Below are positions 17,201-26,219 of a stretch of DNA of 64,000 bases, one piece after another. Positions within the stretch are counted from its first letter, which is position 1. Every line of letters begins with the position of its first letter. Source of the stretch: Streptomyces griseoruber (GTDB lineage Bacteria; Actinomycetota; Actinomycetes; Streptomycetales; Streptomycetaceae). The translations under genes were made by a program, and so were the position numbers. The notes beneath the pieces are model-generated. The model saw only the letters and a list, made by a program, of their open reading frames with translations. It had not been told where the DNA came from and searched no databases. The stretch lies in NCBI RefSeq assembly GCF_001514205.1, contig NZ_KQ948777.1, forward strand, positions 1-64,000. Reading direction: 5' to 3'.

Positions 17201-18957
17201 CGGGTCTCCGTTTCGAGCGCGCCCGCGGAGGCGGTCGGAGGGTCGGTGCGCAGCGCGGTCTCGTCGAGGATCGAGTCCAGGAGCTTGCGCGTGTAGGGGT
17301 GCCGGGGTGCGGCGAACAGGTCGTCCGTCGTGCCGGTCTCGACGACGGTGCCCTCCCGCATGACGGCGACTCGGCCGCAGATGTCCGCGACCACACCGAA
17401 GTTGTGGGTCACGAGCAGCACCGCCATGTTCAGGTCCTTCTGCAGGTCGCGCAGCAGGTCGAGGATCTCCGCCTGGACGGTGACGTCGAGGGCGGTGGTC
17501 GGTTCGTCGGCGATGAGCAGCAGGGGCCGGCCGGCGACGGCGCCCGCGATGAGGACGCGCTGGGCCATGCCGCCGGAGATCTGGTGCGGATAGGAGCGGA
17601 AGGTGCGCTCGGGGTCGGGGATGCCGACCCGGGCGAGGAGCGCCAGGACCCGCTCGCGGGCCTCGCGCCCGGACATGGGTGTCGCCGCGCGCACACCCTC
17701 GACGAGCTGGGCGCCCACCGTGCAGGACGGGTCCAGGTTGGACATGGGTTCCTGGGGCACGTACGCGATGGACGTGCCCCGCACCGCCCGCAGTTCGCGC
17801 TCGCTCAGGCCGAGCAGTTCGCGGCCGTCGAGCCGGATCGAGCCGCGGGTGACGACGGCCTCCGGGGGCAGTACGCCGAGTGCGGCGAACGCGGTCTGTG
17901 TCTTGCCGGAGCCGGACTCGCCGACCAGGCCGAGGGTCTCCCCGGCCGCCACACTCAGGGTGACGCCGCTGACGACCTCCTTCAGTTCGCCGGTCGGTGT
18001 CGGGTAGGCGATCGCCAGGTCCTCGACCGTGAGCAGTCCGGCGACGGAGGGCACCTCCGTGGCCGACGGCCGGTACGAGGTGGCGGTGACGATCCGGGAG
18101 GGCTTCGGACGCCCGCCCTCCAGAGCGTCCCGCAGCGCGTTCCCGAGCAGCACCAGTGACGCGGTGATGATCCCGAGCGCGAGGCTGGGCCACAGGAACT
18201 GCTGCGGCTCCTCGTACAGGTTGGTGAACCCCTCGGAGATCATCGCGCCGAAGCTGGGCACCGTGCTGGAGCCCACGCCCAGGAAGGCCAGGCCCGACTG
18301 GACGGCGATCGAGGAACCCGCGAGGAACGCCGTGGCGATGATCACCGGCCCGCGCACCACGGTGAACACATGCCGGCGCAGGATGCGCCGGTCGGGCAGT
18401 CCGGAGACCCGGGCGGCATCGACGTACAGCTCGTTCTTCACGCCGAGGACGAGATTGCGGACGAGCCGGTAGATGCCGGGGGAGAGCAGCACGCCGAAGA
18501 CGACCATGGTGGCCTTGTAGTCGCCCTTGGTCACCGGCATCAGGATGATCAGCAGGAGCAGCCCGGGGAAGGTCATGACCAGGTTGAACACCCACTCGGT
18601 CACCGCGCGCGTACGCCGCCCGAAGTACCCCCCGACCAGCCCGGAGGTGATCCCGATGGCGAGGGCGATGCTGGTGCCGATGAGCGCCGAGACCACGCTC
18701 GTGTCGATGGAGTGCAGCAGCCGGGCGAAGATGTCGCGCCCGCTCTTGTCCCCGCCGAGCAGATAGCCGTGCTCGCCGACGCCCGCGTTGATCGCGTCCA
18801 GGTTCACCTGGTTGGGCCCGTGGTCGGTGAGGAGCGGGGTGAGCAGGCCGAGCAGGACGACCAGGACGAGCAGACTCGCGCTGAGGACGGCCTGGGGGTC
18901 GGCGAGCAGGCGCCGCAGCGGCGACCGGCGGCGCGCCTCCGTACTCGATGGACTCAA
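17197..18957 (-). CDS. ABC permease-ATPase fusion (DppC + DppD)
   Basis: One 586-residue polypeptide joins an inner-membrane permease and an ATPase. Residues about 10-290 form the permease, with a hydrophobic start (LLVLVVLLGLLTPLL), GGDKSGRDIFARLLHSI and the EAA-like loop DAARVSGLPDRRILRRH. Residues about 315-586 form the ATPase: GESGSGKTQTAF (Walker A), QEPMSNLDPS (Q-loop), ISGGMAQRVLIAGA (signature), LLIADEPTTALD (Walker B), and PHPYT-like tail RHPYTRKLL. The TTG start at 18957 overlaps the TGA of the upstream permease as TTGA, which fixes the start. Such fusions occur in actinobacterial peptide/opine-type importers. Confidence 0.9.
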   Translation of the reverse strand: MSPSSTEARRRSPLRRLLADPQAVLSASLLVLVVLLGLLTPLLTDHGPNQVNLDAINAGVGEHGYLLGGDKSGRDIFARLLHSIDTSVVSALIGTSIALAIGITSGLVGGYFGRRTRAVTEWVFNLVMTFPGLLLLIILMPVTKGDYKATMVVFGVLLSPGIYRLVRNLVLGVKNELYVDAARVSGLPDRRILRRHVFTVVRGPVIIATAFLAGSSIAVQSGLAFLGVGSSTVPSFGAMISEGFTNLYEEPQQFLWPSLALGIITASLVLLGNALRDALEGGRPKPSRIVTATSYRPSATEVPSVAGLLTVEDLAIAYPTPTGELKEVVSGVTLSVAAGETLGLVGESGSGKTQTAFAALGVLPPEAVVTRGSIRLDGRELLGLSERELRAVRGTSIAYVPQEPMSNLDPSCTVGAQLVEGVRAATPMSGREARERVLALLARVGIPDPERTFRSYPHQISGGMAQRVLIAGAVAGRPLLLIADEPTTALDVTVQAEILDLLRDLQKDLNMAVLLVTHNFGVVADICGRVAVMREGTVVETGTTDDLFAAPRHPYTRKLLDSILDETALRTDPPTASAGALETETR

Positions 18958-19898
18958 TTGACCGTCCTCGCCTTCGGGTTGAGCCACCCATTGAGGAGAT
19001 CGACGACGAGGTTGACGACCACGACGAGCAGCACGCCGAAGAGGCTGATGCCCATGATGATCGGTACATCGCCCTGGAGGGAGGCGTTGAACGCGTACTG
19101 GCCGAAGCCCGGCAGCGCGAAGATCTGCTCGATGATCAGGGCGCCGCCGAGCATCTGGATGAATTCCAGCGACAGGACCGTCAGGGCGGGTCCCGCCGCG
19201 TTGCGCAGGGCGTGCCGCAGCACGATGGAACGGGTGGGCACGCCGCGCGTGCGCAGGGTGCGGACGTAGTCCTTGCGCAGTTCGCCGATCATGGCGCCGC
19301 GGATCTGGGAGGTCAGACTGGCGACCCCGCCCATCATCAGGGCGACCACGGGAATGGCGATGCTGCTCGCCCAACGGCTCGGGCTCTCGCCGAAGTCGGT
19401 GTATCCGGTGGCCGGGAACACATGCAGCTCGATGGCGAGGACGTAGACCAGCGCGATGGCGACGAGCAGGCTCGGCACGAGGTAGCCGACCATCGCGACG
19501 CCCTGGGCGATCCGGTCGACGGCGCCGCCCCGCGCGGCGGCGGCCACCCCGAGGGCGACGCTGATGACCGAGGTGGCCAGCAGCGCGACCACCACGATCG
19601 ACAGGGTGACGCCGAGCCGGGCGGTGAGGGCCGAGCGGACCGGTTCGCTGGTGAAGTACGAGGCGCCGAGGTCACCCCGGACGGCATGGGTGAGCCAGTC
19701 GCTGTACTGGATCGCCACCGGCCGGTCGAGTCCCATCAGTGCCTTCTGGGCGGTGACCTGCTGAGGGGTGGCGCCGTTGCCGAGGACGCTGCTCGCCACG
19801 TCGTCGAAGGTCGTGCTGAGCAGCAGGAACGTGATCATGGTCACCAGGACCGCGAGCACGAGGCCCGCGGTCAGGCGACGCAGCACATAGACGGTCAT
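18954..19898 (-). CDS. ABC transporter permease (DppB-like)
   Basis: First membrane subunit of the importer. The 314-residue protein starts MTVYVLRRLTAGLVLAVLVT, the usual DppB N-terminus, and has six hydrophobic segments. The EAA-type motif is DYVRTLRTRGVPTRSIVLRH near residues 220-240, followed by LIIEQIFALPGFGQYAFNAS. Length is normal. It begins 10 bp after the binding-protein stop and is coupled to the next gene by a TTGA overlap. Confidence 0.93.
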   Translation of the reverse strand: MTVYVLRRLTAGLVLAVLVTMITFLLLSTTFDDVASSVLGNGATPQQVTAQKALMGLDRPVAIQYSDWLTHAVRGDLGASYFTSEPVRSALTARLGVTLSIVVVALLATSVISVALGVAAAARGGAVDRIAQGVAMVGYLVPSLLVAIALVYVLAIELHVFPATGYTDFGESPSRWASSIAIPVVALMMGGVASLTSQIRGAMIGELRKDYVRTLRTRGVPTRSIVLRHALRNAAGPALTVLSLEFIQMLGGALIIEQIFALPGFGQYAFNASLQGDVPIIMGISLFGVLLVVVVNLVVDLLNGWLNPKARTVN

Positions 19899-19908
19899 GG
19901 ACGGCGGC

Positions 19909-21495
19909 TCATCCCTGGGACTGCGCGGAGTCGGCCACGCCGAACTGGCGGATGGTGGCCATCGTGGAGGAGCCGTCGCCGAGGTAGGTGATGCCCTTCT
20001 TGGTGGCCCAGTCGGTGCCGATGTAGAAGACGGGTGCGAGCCACGCGTTCTCGACGCCGAACTCGTTGATCTTCCGGTAGATCCCGGCGGCCTTCGCCGG
20101 GTCGAGTTCGCCTGCGGCCTGGTCCAGGAGTGCGGTCAGCTTCGGGTCGGTGGAGTGGAACACGTTGCGGAAGCCGGCCGGGGTGTAGAAGCTGCGGGTC
20201 ATGATCGGGTCGGTGGCGAGACCCTCCACGAGCAGGAACATCGGGTACTTGCCCGACGCGACGGCGGTGGTGGTCTGCTGCGCGGGCACCGGCTCCCACG
20301 TCACCTTGACGCCGATGTCCGCGAGCGCCTGGGTGAAGATCGGCTCGAAGCTCTTGGTGAAGACGAGGCTCGGCATCTTGACCGAGAAGCCGTTCGGATA
20401 GCCGGCCTCGGAGAGGAGCTTCCTGGCCCCGGCGACGTCGAAGGGGTACACCTTGTCGAGGGCCTTGTCGTAGGCCCCGCTCTTGGGGTTGAACAGCTGG
20501 TCGGTGGCCAGGCCGGAGCCGCCCATCGCCTGCTGGACGATCTTCTGCCGGTCGAAGGCCATGTTGATGGCCTTGCGTACGCGCAGGTCGCCGAGCGGCT
20601 TGAGCTTGGTGCCGGCGCGGTCGGCGAGGACGAGGTAGGCGCCCGCGGTCGCCTGCACATGGGTGATCTGGAAGCCGGCCGCCTTGATCGCGGCCACCTG
20701 CGAGGGGTCGACGGTGCCGGCGTTGGTCTCACCCGCCTTGAGGGCGTTGGCCGACGCGGTGGGGTCGGTGATCACACGGATCTTGACGGTCCTGAACGGA
20801 TACGCCTTCTTGTTCCAGTAGTCGTCGCGCCGGTTGAGGACGTAGACGGAGCCGTTGACCGTGGCCTTCGTGTCCAGGGTGTACGGCCCCGACCCGACGG
20901 GGTTGAGGGCGGTGCTCTTGTTCGCCATCGTCTTCGGGTCGCCGATCACACCGGGCGCCGTCGACAGGGCGGCCAGCAGTGAGGCGTCCGGCTGCTTGAG
21001 CCGGAGCACGACCGTCGAGGCGTCGGGGGCCTCGACCGAGGCGACGGAGGCCAGCGACAGCTGGCTCTGCCCGGGGGTCGAGCGGATCCGCTCCAGGGTG
21101 GCCTTCACCGCGCTCGCGTCCACCGCGCCGCCCGAGCTGAACGTCATCCCCTGGCGGAGCTTCAGGGTGAGCGTGCGTCCGTCCTTCGTGTACGACCAGC
21201 TCTGTGCGGCGCCGGGATGGAGTTGGCCCTTGTTGTCCTGGAGCAGGAGCGTGTCGAAGATCGAGTCCCAGACGTAGGTCTGCTGGCCCTCGATGAGCTG
21301 GGCGGGGTCGAACGAGTTGGGCGTGCCGAGGATGGACAGCGCGAGGGTCGCGTCGGCGCCGGAGTTCGACGTGGCGGCCGGGGTGCTGTCGCACGCCGCT
21401 GTGGCGGTCGCCAGCAGGGCGACGGCCACAGCGGCGGCCAGGGCCTGGGAACGCTGCCGTGGCCTGGGCCGGGAATGCGAGAAGCGGATGCGCAT
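19909..21495 (-). CDS. ABC transporter substrate-binding lipoprotein (SBP family 5)
   Basis: Extracellular solute receptor of the importer. The 528-residue precursor has a basic start, a hydrophobic stretch and the lipobox LLATATAAC, so lipid attachment is at C35. The mature part shows SBP_bac_5 features: SILGTPNSFDPAQLIEGQQT, YVWDSIFDTLL, AQSWSYTKDGRTLTLKLRQG, and LRVRKAINMAFDRQKIVQQ. Family 5 proteins bind peptides, opines, nickel or oligosaccharides, and sequence alone does not decide. It is the first gene of the four-gene operon. The composite regulatory element at 21671-21760 lies about 175-265 bp upstream. Confidence 0.92.
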   Translation of the reverse strand: MRIRFSHSRPRPRQRSQALAAAVAVALLATATAACDSTPAATSNSGADATLALSILGTPNSFDPAQLIEGQQTYVWDSIFDTLLLQDNKGQLHPGAAQSWSYTKDGRTLTLKLRQGMTFSSGGAVDASAVKATLERIRSTPGQSQLSLASVASVEAPDASTVVLRLKQPDASLLAALSTAPGVIGDPKTMANKSTALNPVGSGPYTLDTKATVNGSVYVLNRRDDYWNKKAYPFRTVKIRVITDPTASANALKAGETNAGTVDPSQVAAIKAAGFQITHVQATAGAYLVLADRAGTKLKPLGDLRVRKAINMAFDRQKIVQQAMGGSGLATDQLFNPKSGAYDKALDKVYPFDVAGARKLLSEAGYPNGFSVKMPSLVFTKSFEPIFTQALADIGVKVTWEPVPAQQTTTAVASGKYPMFLLVEGLATDPIMTRSFYTPAGFRNVFHSTDPKLTALLDQAAGELDPAKAAGIYRKINEFGVENAWLAPVFYIGTDWATKKGITYLGDGSSTMATIRQFGVADSAQSQG

Positions 21496-21894
21496 GGGTG
21501 GATTCCTTCGTCCTGGAACCTGGAGTGCCGAGGCGTTCGTCAGCGCGTCGGTATCGGTGCGGTCATGCCCGGGTGCGCATGTGGCGGAGTCCTGTGTGAC
21601 GCCGGCATGCGGTGGTGGACAGGGGCGTTGCGGCGGTCGCGGATCCGCCGGTGCGTCCTGTCACGCGAAGAGTTACCACGTGGTCGAATTTCATTCGGAA
21701 GGTAAGCCCCGGCGGAAGGCGCGGGAAGAGTGGCGACCGTGTTCGTAACCAGAGCGTTACTTGGCGCGAAATCGACACACCCCGCCCCTTGCGCTCGAGG
21801 CGGCCACCGCGCAGACTCCGAGCAGGTTATGAAATTCTAAGCCTTGGAAGGTTTTGGGAATCGTGATGCGGGATTCGGGAAGAGGAAGCGCTCG
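21496..21894. promoter_or_regulatory. divergent control region between ABC operon and TetR gene
   Basis: About 400 bp with lower GC than its surroundings. It separates the ABC binding-protein gene (minus) from the tetR-isomerase pair (plus). It holds the composite element at 21671-21760. No gene is recognised here. Confidence 0.7.
21671..21760. promoter_or_regulatory. composite regulatory element, copy 1
   Basis: Three blocks in order: AGTTACCACGTGGTCG (21671-21686, with the palindrome ACCACGTGGT), GGAAGGTAAGCC (21697-21708) and GTAACCAGAGCGTTAC (21745-21760, inverted arms GTAAC/GTTAC with a 6-bp spacer). The same three blocks recur at 32294-32382 with nearly identical spacing (74 versus 73 bp between outer block starts). 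Both copies face the same way relative to a minus-strand operon. The nearby TetR protein is the obvious candidate binder, but this is inference. Confidence 0.7.
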
Positions 21895-22512
21895 GTGACC
21901 CAGGCCAAGGCCCGCGGCCCGTACACGAAGACCCCGGCCAGGCGGGCGGAGATCGTCCGGGCGGCACGCGAGAGCTTCGCGGAACACGGGTTCACGAAGG
22001 CGTCCCTGCGGGACATCGCCGAGCGGGCCGGCATCACCCACGCCGGGCTGCTGCACCACTTCCGCAACAAGGACGACCTGCTCGCCGCCGTGCTCGCCGA
22101 ACGCGACACCGAGGAGCGGCAGTACGCCGAGTCGAGGGTCCCGGACATGGACCATCTGACGCCGTACCTCGGCGACCTGCTGCGCCACCACCAGAAGGCC
22201 CCCGAGCTGATGCGTCTGTGGATCGAGCTCGCGGCGGCCGCCTCACGTCCGGAGCATCCGGCGCACGGCTACTTCGCACAGCGCTACGCCTGGGGACGCG
22301 AGCAGTTCGCCCGGGGCATGCGGGGCAAGGCCCGCCGGGGGGAACTCCACGAGGCGCTCGCCCCCGAACACGCGGCCACCCTGCTCCAAGCCGTGCTCAA
22401 CGGTCTGCAGCTGCAATGGTTGCTCGACCAGGATCTCGACATCGTCGGCCCGGTCCGGGCCTTCATGCGTATGACCTTCCCGCAGGCCGCAGAACCGGAG
22501 GACGACGCATGA
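21895..22512 (+). CDS. TetR-family transcriptional regulator
   Basis: DNA-binding regulator of 205 residues. The N-terminal helix-turn-helix is clear: RRAEIVRAARESFAEHGFTK, ASLRDIAERAGITHAGLLHH, FRNKDDLLAAVL (about residues 17-65). The C-terminal ligand domain is unassigned. The GTG at 21895 is chosen because GAGGAAG stands 8 bases before it; an in-frame TTG at 21844 would add 17 residues of no known use. It overlaps the next gene by ATGA, so both are coupled. It lies beside the composite element and likely controls the glycoside genes; ligand unknown. Confidence 0.88.
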   Translation: MTQAKARGPYTKTPARRAEIVRAARESFAEHGFTKASLRDIAERAGITHAGLLHHFRNKDDLLAAVLAERDTEERQYAESRVPDMDHLTPYLGDLLRHHQKAPELMRLWIELAAAASRPEHPAHGYFAQRYAWGREQFARGMRGKARRGELHEALAPEHAATLLQAVLNGLQLQWLLDQDLDIVGPVRAFMRMTFPQAAEPEDDA

Positions 22513-23306
22513 GACCTGGCACCCTCGCCGTCCAGCTGTACAGCGTGATCGACGCTCTGGGAGCCGACCGCCCCGGCACTCTCGCGCGCCTCGCCGGGCT
22601 CGGCTTCCGCTACGTCGAGCCGTTCGCGCTCGGCCTGTGGAACACGCCCCCCGACGAACTGGCCGCCTCCGCACGCGCGTTGCGCGTGGATCTGGACGAG
22701 GCCGGCCTCGGAGTCGGCTCCGCGCACATCGCCGTCTCTGCCGACAGCCAGGCATCCGCGATCGAGACCTGCCGCATCCTGGGCACGGACACCGCCTTCG
22801 TGCCGATTCCATGGCTCGTCGAGGGATTCGACGAGCGGTCCCTGGAGACCCACGACGGTGTACGCGCCTTCGCCGGCCGTCTCAACGCGGCGGCGCGGCA
22901 GCTGGCCGGGGCGGGGATCCGGCTCGGCTACCACAACCACCACTTCGAGTGGGCCCGGCTGCCGGGCGGCGCCCACGCCTTCGACCTGCTGTGGGATCTG
23001 CTCGACCCCGAGATCCTCGCGGAGGTCGACGTCTACTGGGCCGCCGTGGCGGGCCAGGACCCGGTCGATGTCCTGGAACGTCTCGGGCAACGCGCCGTGA
23101 CCGCCCACCTCAAGGACGGGCCCGCCGCACTGGACGCACCGCAGACGCCCATCGGTACCGGGGACATCGACATCCCGGCCGCGTTGCGCGCGGGAAGCCA
23201 TCTGCGCTGGCACATCACGGAGATCGACCGGACCGAAGCCGACCGCTTCGAACTGCTCGCGGCCAACCGGGAAGCCCTCCTGGCGGGTGGCCTGACCATC
23301 TCCTGA
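22509..23306 (+). CDS. sugar phosphate isomerase/epimerase-like TIM-barrel protein
   Basis: AP-endonuclease-2/xylose-isomerase-like TIM barrel, 265 residues. It starts MRPGTLAVQLYSVIDALGAD. Metal-site features seen are YVEPFALGLW (E near 37), YHNHHFEWARL (H-N-H-H near 140), AEVDVYWAAVAGQDP (D/W near 173-180), TAHLKDG and the late WHITEIDRTE. Such proteins act on sugars, inositols or 3-keto-glycosides; the substrate here is not known. The start overlaps the tetR stop (ATGA). A hairpin 12 bp after the stop may be its terminator. Confidence 0.85.
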   Translation: MRPGTLAVQLYSVIDALGADRPGTLARLAGLGFRYVEPFALGLWNTPPDELAASARALRVDLDEAGLGVGSAHIAVSADSQASAIETCRILGTDTAFVPIPWLVEGFDERSLETHDGVRAFAGRLNAAARQLAGAGIRLGYHNHHFEWARLPGGAHAFDLLWDLLDPEILAEVDVYWAAVAGQDPVDVLERLGQRAVTAHLKDGPAALDAPQTPIGTGDIDIPAALRAGSHLRWHITEIDRTEADRFELLAANREALLAGGLTIS

Positions 23307-23317
23307 GACGACGATTC

Positions 23318-23339
23318 CCGACCCGGCCGACCGGGTCGG
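23318..23339. terminator. putative terminator hairpin
   Basis: Perfect 9-bp arms CCGACCCGG and CCGGGTCGG around a 4-base loop, 12 bp after the isomerase stop. No T-run follows, as is usual in streptomycetes. It lies between convergent genes. Confidence 0.6.
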
Positions 23340-23492
23340 CGTGCCGCGGCGGCGGGGCGGCGGGGCGGCGGGGAGATCACCACGCCGTCCTGGACCGGTG
23401 GCCGGCAGGAGCCGCCGAGAGGTCCCCCACGCAGGGGGCGGCCGGCGGCGGACCGCCCGCGGTGTCACCGCCGACGGCCCGCTCCGGTCGTC

Positions 23493-26156
23493 TCACCCCG
23501 CCCTGCGTACCCGGCGGGAGGCGCTGAACCTGCCACGGGGGAGGGGCTCCACGGTGGCGCCGTCGGGGAAGACGACGCGTGCGGTGGTGGCCGGCGGGAC
23601 GTCGACCGTGACGGTGAGTTCGTCGCCGTCCGTCCGCCACTCGACGGCGATCGTGCCCTGCGGGGACTCGTGCGTTCCCCGGGCCCAGGGCACGGACGGG
23701 TGCGGGACGGGCGCGACCTCGAAGGACTCCCAGGCGATCGACCCCGGTGTCTGCCGCAGTCCCAGGACATGGGTGTGCAGGAAGCGGACCACCGCGCCCT
23801 TGCTGTAGTGGTTCAGGGACTCGTGCGCCGTGCCGGTCCCGTCGACGCCCTCCCAGTCCTCCCAGACGGTGGTCGCGCCACGGTCGAGCATGTACAGCCA
23901 GGACGGCGCGGTGCGCTGGAGGAGCAACTCGTAGGCGACGTCGGGGTGACCGGTGTCGGCGAGGACGGGGAGCAGATCGCCGGTCGCGAGGAAGCCGGTG
24001 CCGAGATGGGTGCCGGCCGCGCGGATCAGCTCGACCAGACGCGCGGCGGCGGCCCCGCGCAGTTCGGGGGGGACGAGCCCGAGGGACAGCGCGCGCACAT
24101 AACCGGCCTGGGTGTCGCCCACGGTACGTCCGTCGGGGGAGAGGAACTCGGTGCGCCAGGCGTCGCGGACCCGCTCGGCGATCACGGCGTAGCGGTCCGC
24201 TTCCTCGGCGTGGTCCAGTACCCGTGCCACCCGGGCCAGGGTCGCCGTCGACCGGTACAGGAAGGCCGTGCCGATCTCGCCCTTGTCGGACAGGAACCAG
24301 GCGACGGGATCGTCCTTGACCGGGTCGACGCGGGTGCCGTCGGCCGCCTTCGCCCGGGGCTCGGTCCACTCACCCCAGTGGAAGGAGCCGTCCCAGAGGT
24401 ACCGCTCGTGCGGCAGCGGTTCGGCCGAGCGTTCGGTCCGGGACGGGTGGCGGAGGGTGCGGGCGGTGGTGAGCGCCCACTCCACCCAGCGGACCATCGC
24501 CTCCCAGTTCTCGGCCAGGACCTCCCGGTCGCCGTACGACTCGTACAGCTCCCACGGGACGGCGACGACGGCGTCTCCCCAGCCGGCCGAGCCGGTCATC
24601 ATGGCGAACTGGTCGTCGAGGTGGTGTTTGATACGGCGTCCGTCGGGCGAGAAGTTGGCGATCCGGCCGTCGGGCAGCTGGTCGTCACGGACGGAGCGCA
24701 GCCATTTGCGGCTGAAGCCCAGGACGTCGTACAGGCGGGTCGCGGTGGGGGCGAAGACCTGGTAGTCACCGGTCCAGGCGAGACGTTCACGGGTCGGACA
24801 GTCGGTGGGCACGTCGACGGCGTTGCCGCGGAAGCTCCACTCGGCGATCTCGTGGAGGCGGTCGAGATCGCCGTGACCGCAGGCGAAGGTGCCGGTGCGG
24901 CGCAGGTCCGAGTGGACGACCCGCATGACGAGGCTTGCCGGGTCGAGCGGGGCGCCGTCGCGGTGGACGCGGGCGTACCGGAACCCGTGCACCGTGTGGC
25001 GCGGCTCGAACGTCTCGCCACCGCCCGCCGAGACGGCCTCGTCGCGCTGGACGAACGGGATCGGGGCCTGGCCGGGGCGGGTGGCGTCCAGGTGGGCGGT
25101 GGTCAGGTCGCCGTCGGGGCCGAGGTGCTCGCCGTGGTCGACGACCGTGCGGGTGCCGGCCGGGCCGAGGTCGCTCAGGGCGATCCGGCCGGAGGCGTTC
25201 TGGCCGAAGTCGGCGATCCATGTGCCGTCTTCGAGCTGTTCCACGGACTGTGCGGGGCGCGACTCGACCACGCGCACCGGCGGCGCCGGCGACCAGTCGA
25301 TCGCCGGAGCCTCCACCTGGTCGACCAGGACGGGCCGGCCGGCCCCGTGCCGGCACCGGAAGTCGGTGGTCTGCCCATCCATGAGGTCGGCCCGGGTGAT
25401 GGCCGACTCCGCGCTCGTCCACGTCCCGTCGGTGCGGACGACCTGCCGGGTGCCGTCCTCGTGGACGATGTGCAGCTCGGCCCGCGCGCCGGGCACCGTG
25501 CCCCAGCCGGCCGGTTGGCGGAAGGCACCCACCTGCCCCCGGTACCAGCCGTCGGACAGCAGGATCTCGAACCGGTTGCCGCCCGCCTCGACGGCGGCCG
25601 TGACGTCGGACGCCTGGGCGTAGAGCGTGCGGTCGTAGGAGGTGGACCCCGGCGACAGTTCGGCGGTGCCGGCCCGCACACCGTTGACGTACGCCTCGTA
25701 CACCCCGAGCGCCGTCGCGTAGAGCCGCGCCGAGCGCACCCCGGCCGGCACCTCGAACCGGGCCGAGAGGACGTACGCGGGCCGTCTGCCGTAGCCGGCG
25801 TCGCCGGACTCGGCGGGACTGATCCAGCGGGCCTTCCAGTCGGCGGCGAGCAGACCCGCCTCGAACGTGTGCCATGGCGACCACGGCGAACCGTCGCCGT
25901 CGCCGAGCGCCCGGACCCGCCAGGCCACCCGTTGCCCGCTGGACAGCGCCGCCCACGGCCAGGGGACGAACCGGTGCCCCCCGACGGCGATGCTCACGAC
26001 GGGCCGCGCCTCGCCGTCGACGGTGCACTCCGCCTCGTACGCCACCGGGCGGGGCGCGTCCGACGGCGGCTTCCACGACAGCCGGGGCGTGGGCCCCGAC
26101 ACGGGGAAGGTGTCACCGCCGCTGTCGATGCCCAGGTCGTACGGTGCGTAGTCCAT
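23493..26156 (-). CDS. alpha-L-rhamnosidase, GH78
   Basis: Removes terminal L-rhamnose from glycosides by inversion. The 887-residue protein has the usual GH78 order: N-terminal beta domains (WKPPSDAPRPVAYEAECTVD; LYATALGVYEAYVNGVRAGT, about 170-190), the concanavalin-like middle domain, the six-hairpin catalytic domain with DVPTDCPTRERLAWTGDYQV (general-acid region, about 455-475), and the C-terminal beta domain. No signal peptide is seen, so it is likely cytoplasmic. It begins 63 bp after the MFS stop on the same strand and is probably the last gene of the GH1-to-GH78 array. Aryl or saponin rhamnosides are plausible substrates. Confidence 0.93.
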   Translation of the reverse strand: MDYAPYDLGIDSGGDTFPVSGPTPRLSWKPPSDAPRPVAYEAECTVDGEARPVVSIAVGGHRFVPWPWAALSSGQRVAWRVRALGDGDGSPWSPWHTFEAGLLAADWKARWISPAESGDAGYGRRPAYVLSARFEVPAGVRSARLYATALGVYEAYVNGVRAGTAELSPGSTSYDRTLYAQASDVTAAVEAGGNRFEILLSDGWYRGQVGAFRQPAGWGTVPGARAELHIVHEDGTRQVVRTDGTWTSAESAITRADLMDGQTTDFRCRHGAGRPVLVDQVEAPAIDWSPAPPVRVVESRPAQSVEQLEDGTWIADFGQNASGRIALSDLGPAGTRTVVDHGEHLGPDGDLTTAHLDATRPGQAPIPFVQRDEAVSAGGGETFEPRHTVHGFRYARVHRDGAPLDPASLVMRVVHSDLRRTGTFACGHGDLDRLHEIAEWSFRGNAVDVPTDCPTRERLAWTGDYQVFAPTATRLYDVLGFSRKWLRSVRDDQLPDGRIANFSPDGRRIKHHLDDQFAMMTGSAGWGDAVVAVPWELYESYGDREVLAENWEAMVRWVEWALTTARTLRHPSRTERSAEPLPHERYLWDGSFHWGEWTEPRAKAADGTRVDPVKDDPVAWFLSDKGEIGTAFLYRSTATLARVARVLDHAEEADRYAVIAERVRDAWRTEFLSPDGRTVGDTQAGYVRALSLGLVPPELRGAAAARLVELIRAAGTHLGTGFLATGDLLPVLADTGHPDVAYELLLQRTAPSWLYMLDRGATTVWEDWEGVDGTGTAHESLNHYSKGAVVRFLHTHVLGLRQTPGSIAWESFEVAPVPHPSVPWARGTHESPQGTIAVEWRTDGDELTVTVDVPPATTARVVFPDGATVEPLPRGRFSASRRVRRAG

Positions 26157-26219
26157 GCTGTGCCTTCTCGGGACTCGGTGGAACGGGACGCTTCTCGGGA
26201 CGCCGGCCGGGGCGTGGCG

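Noticed and set aside
16385..21495. ABC importer as a dedicated nickel or dipeptide system
   Set aside because: Family-5 binding proteins cover many solutes; the surrounding glycosidases and shared regulatory element point elsewhere, so no such specific name is given.
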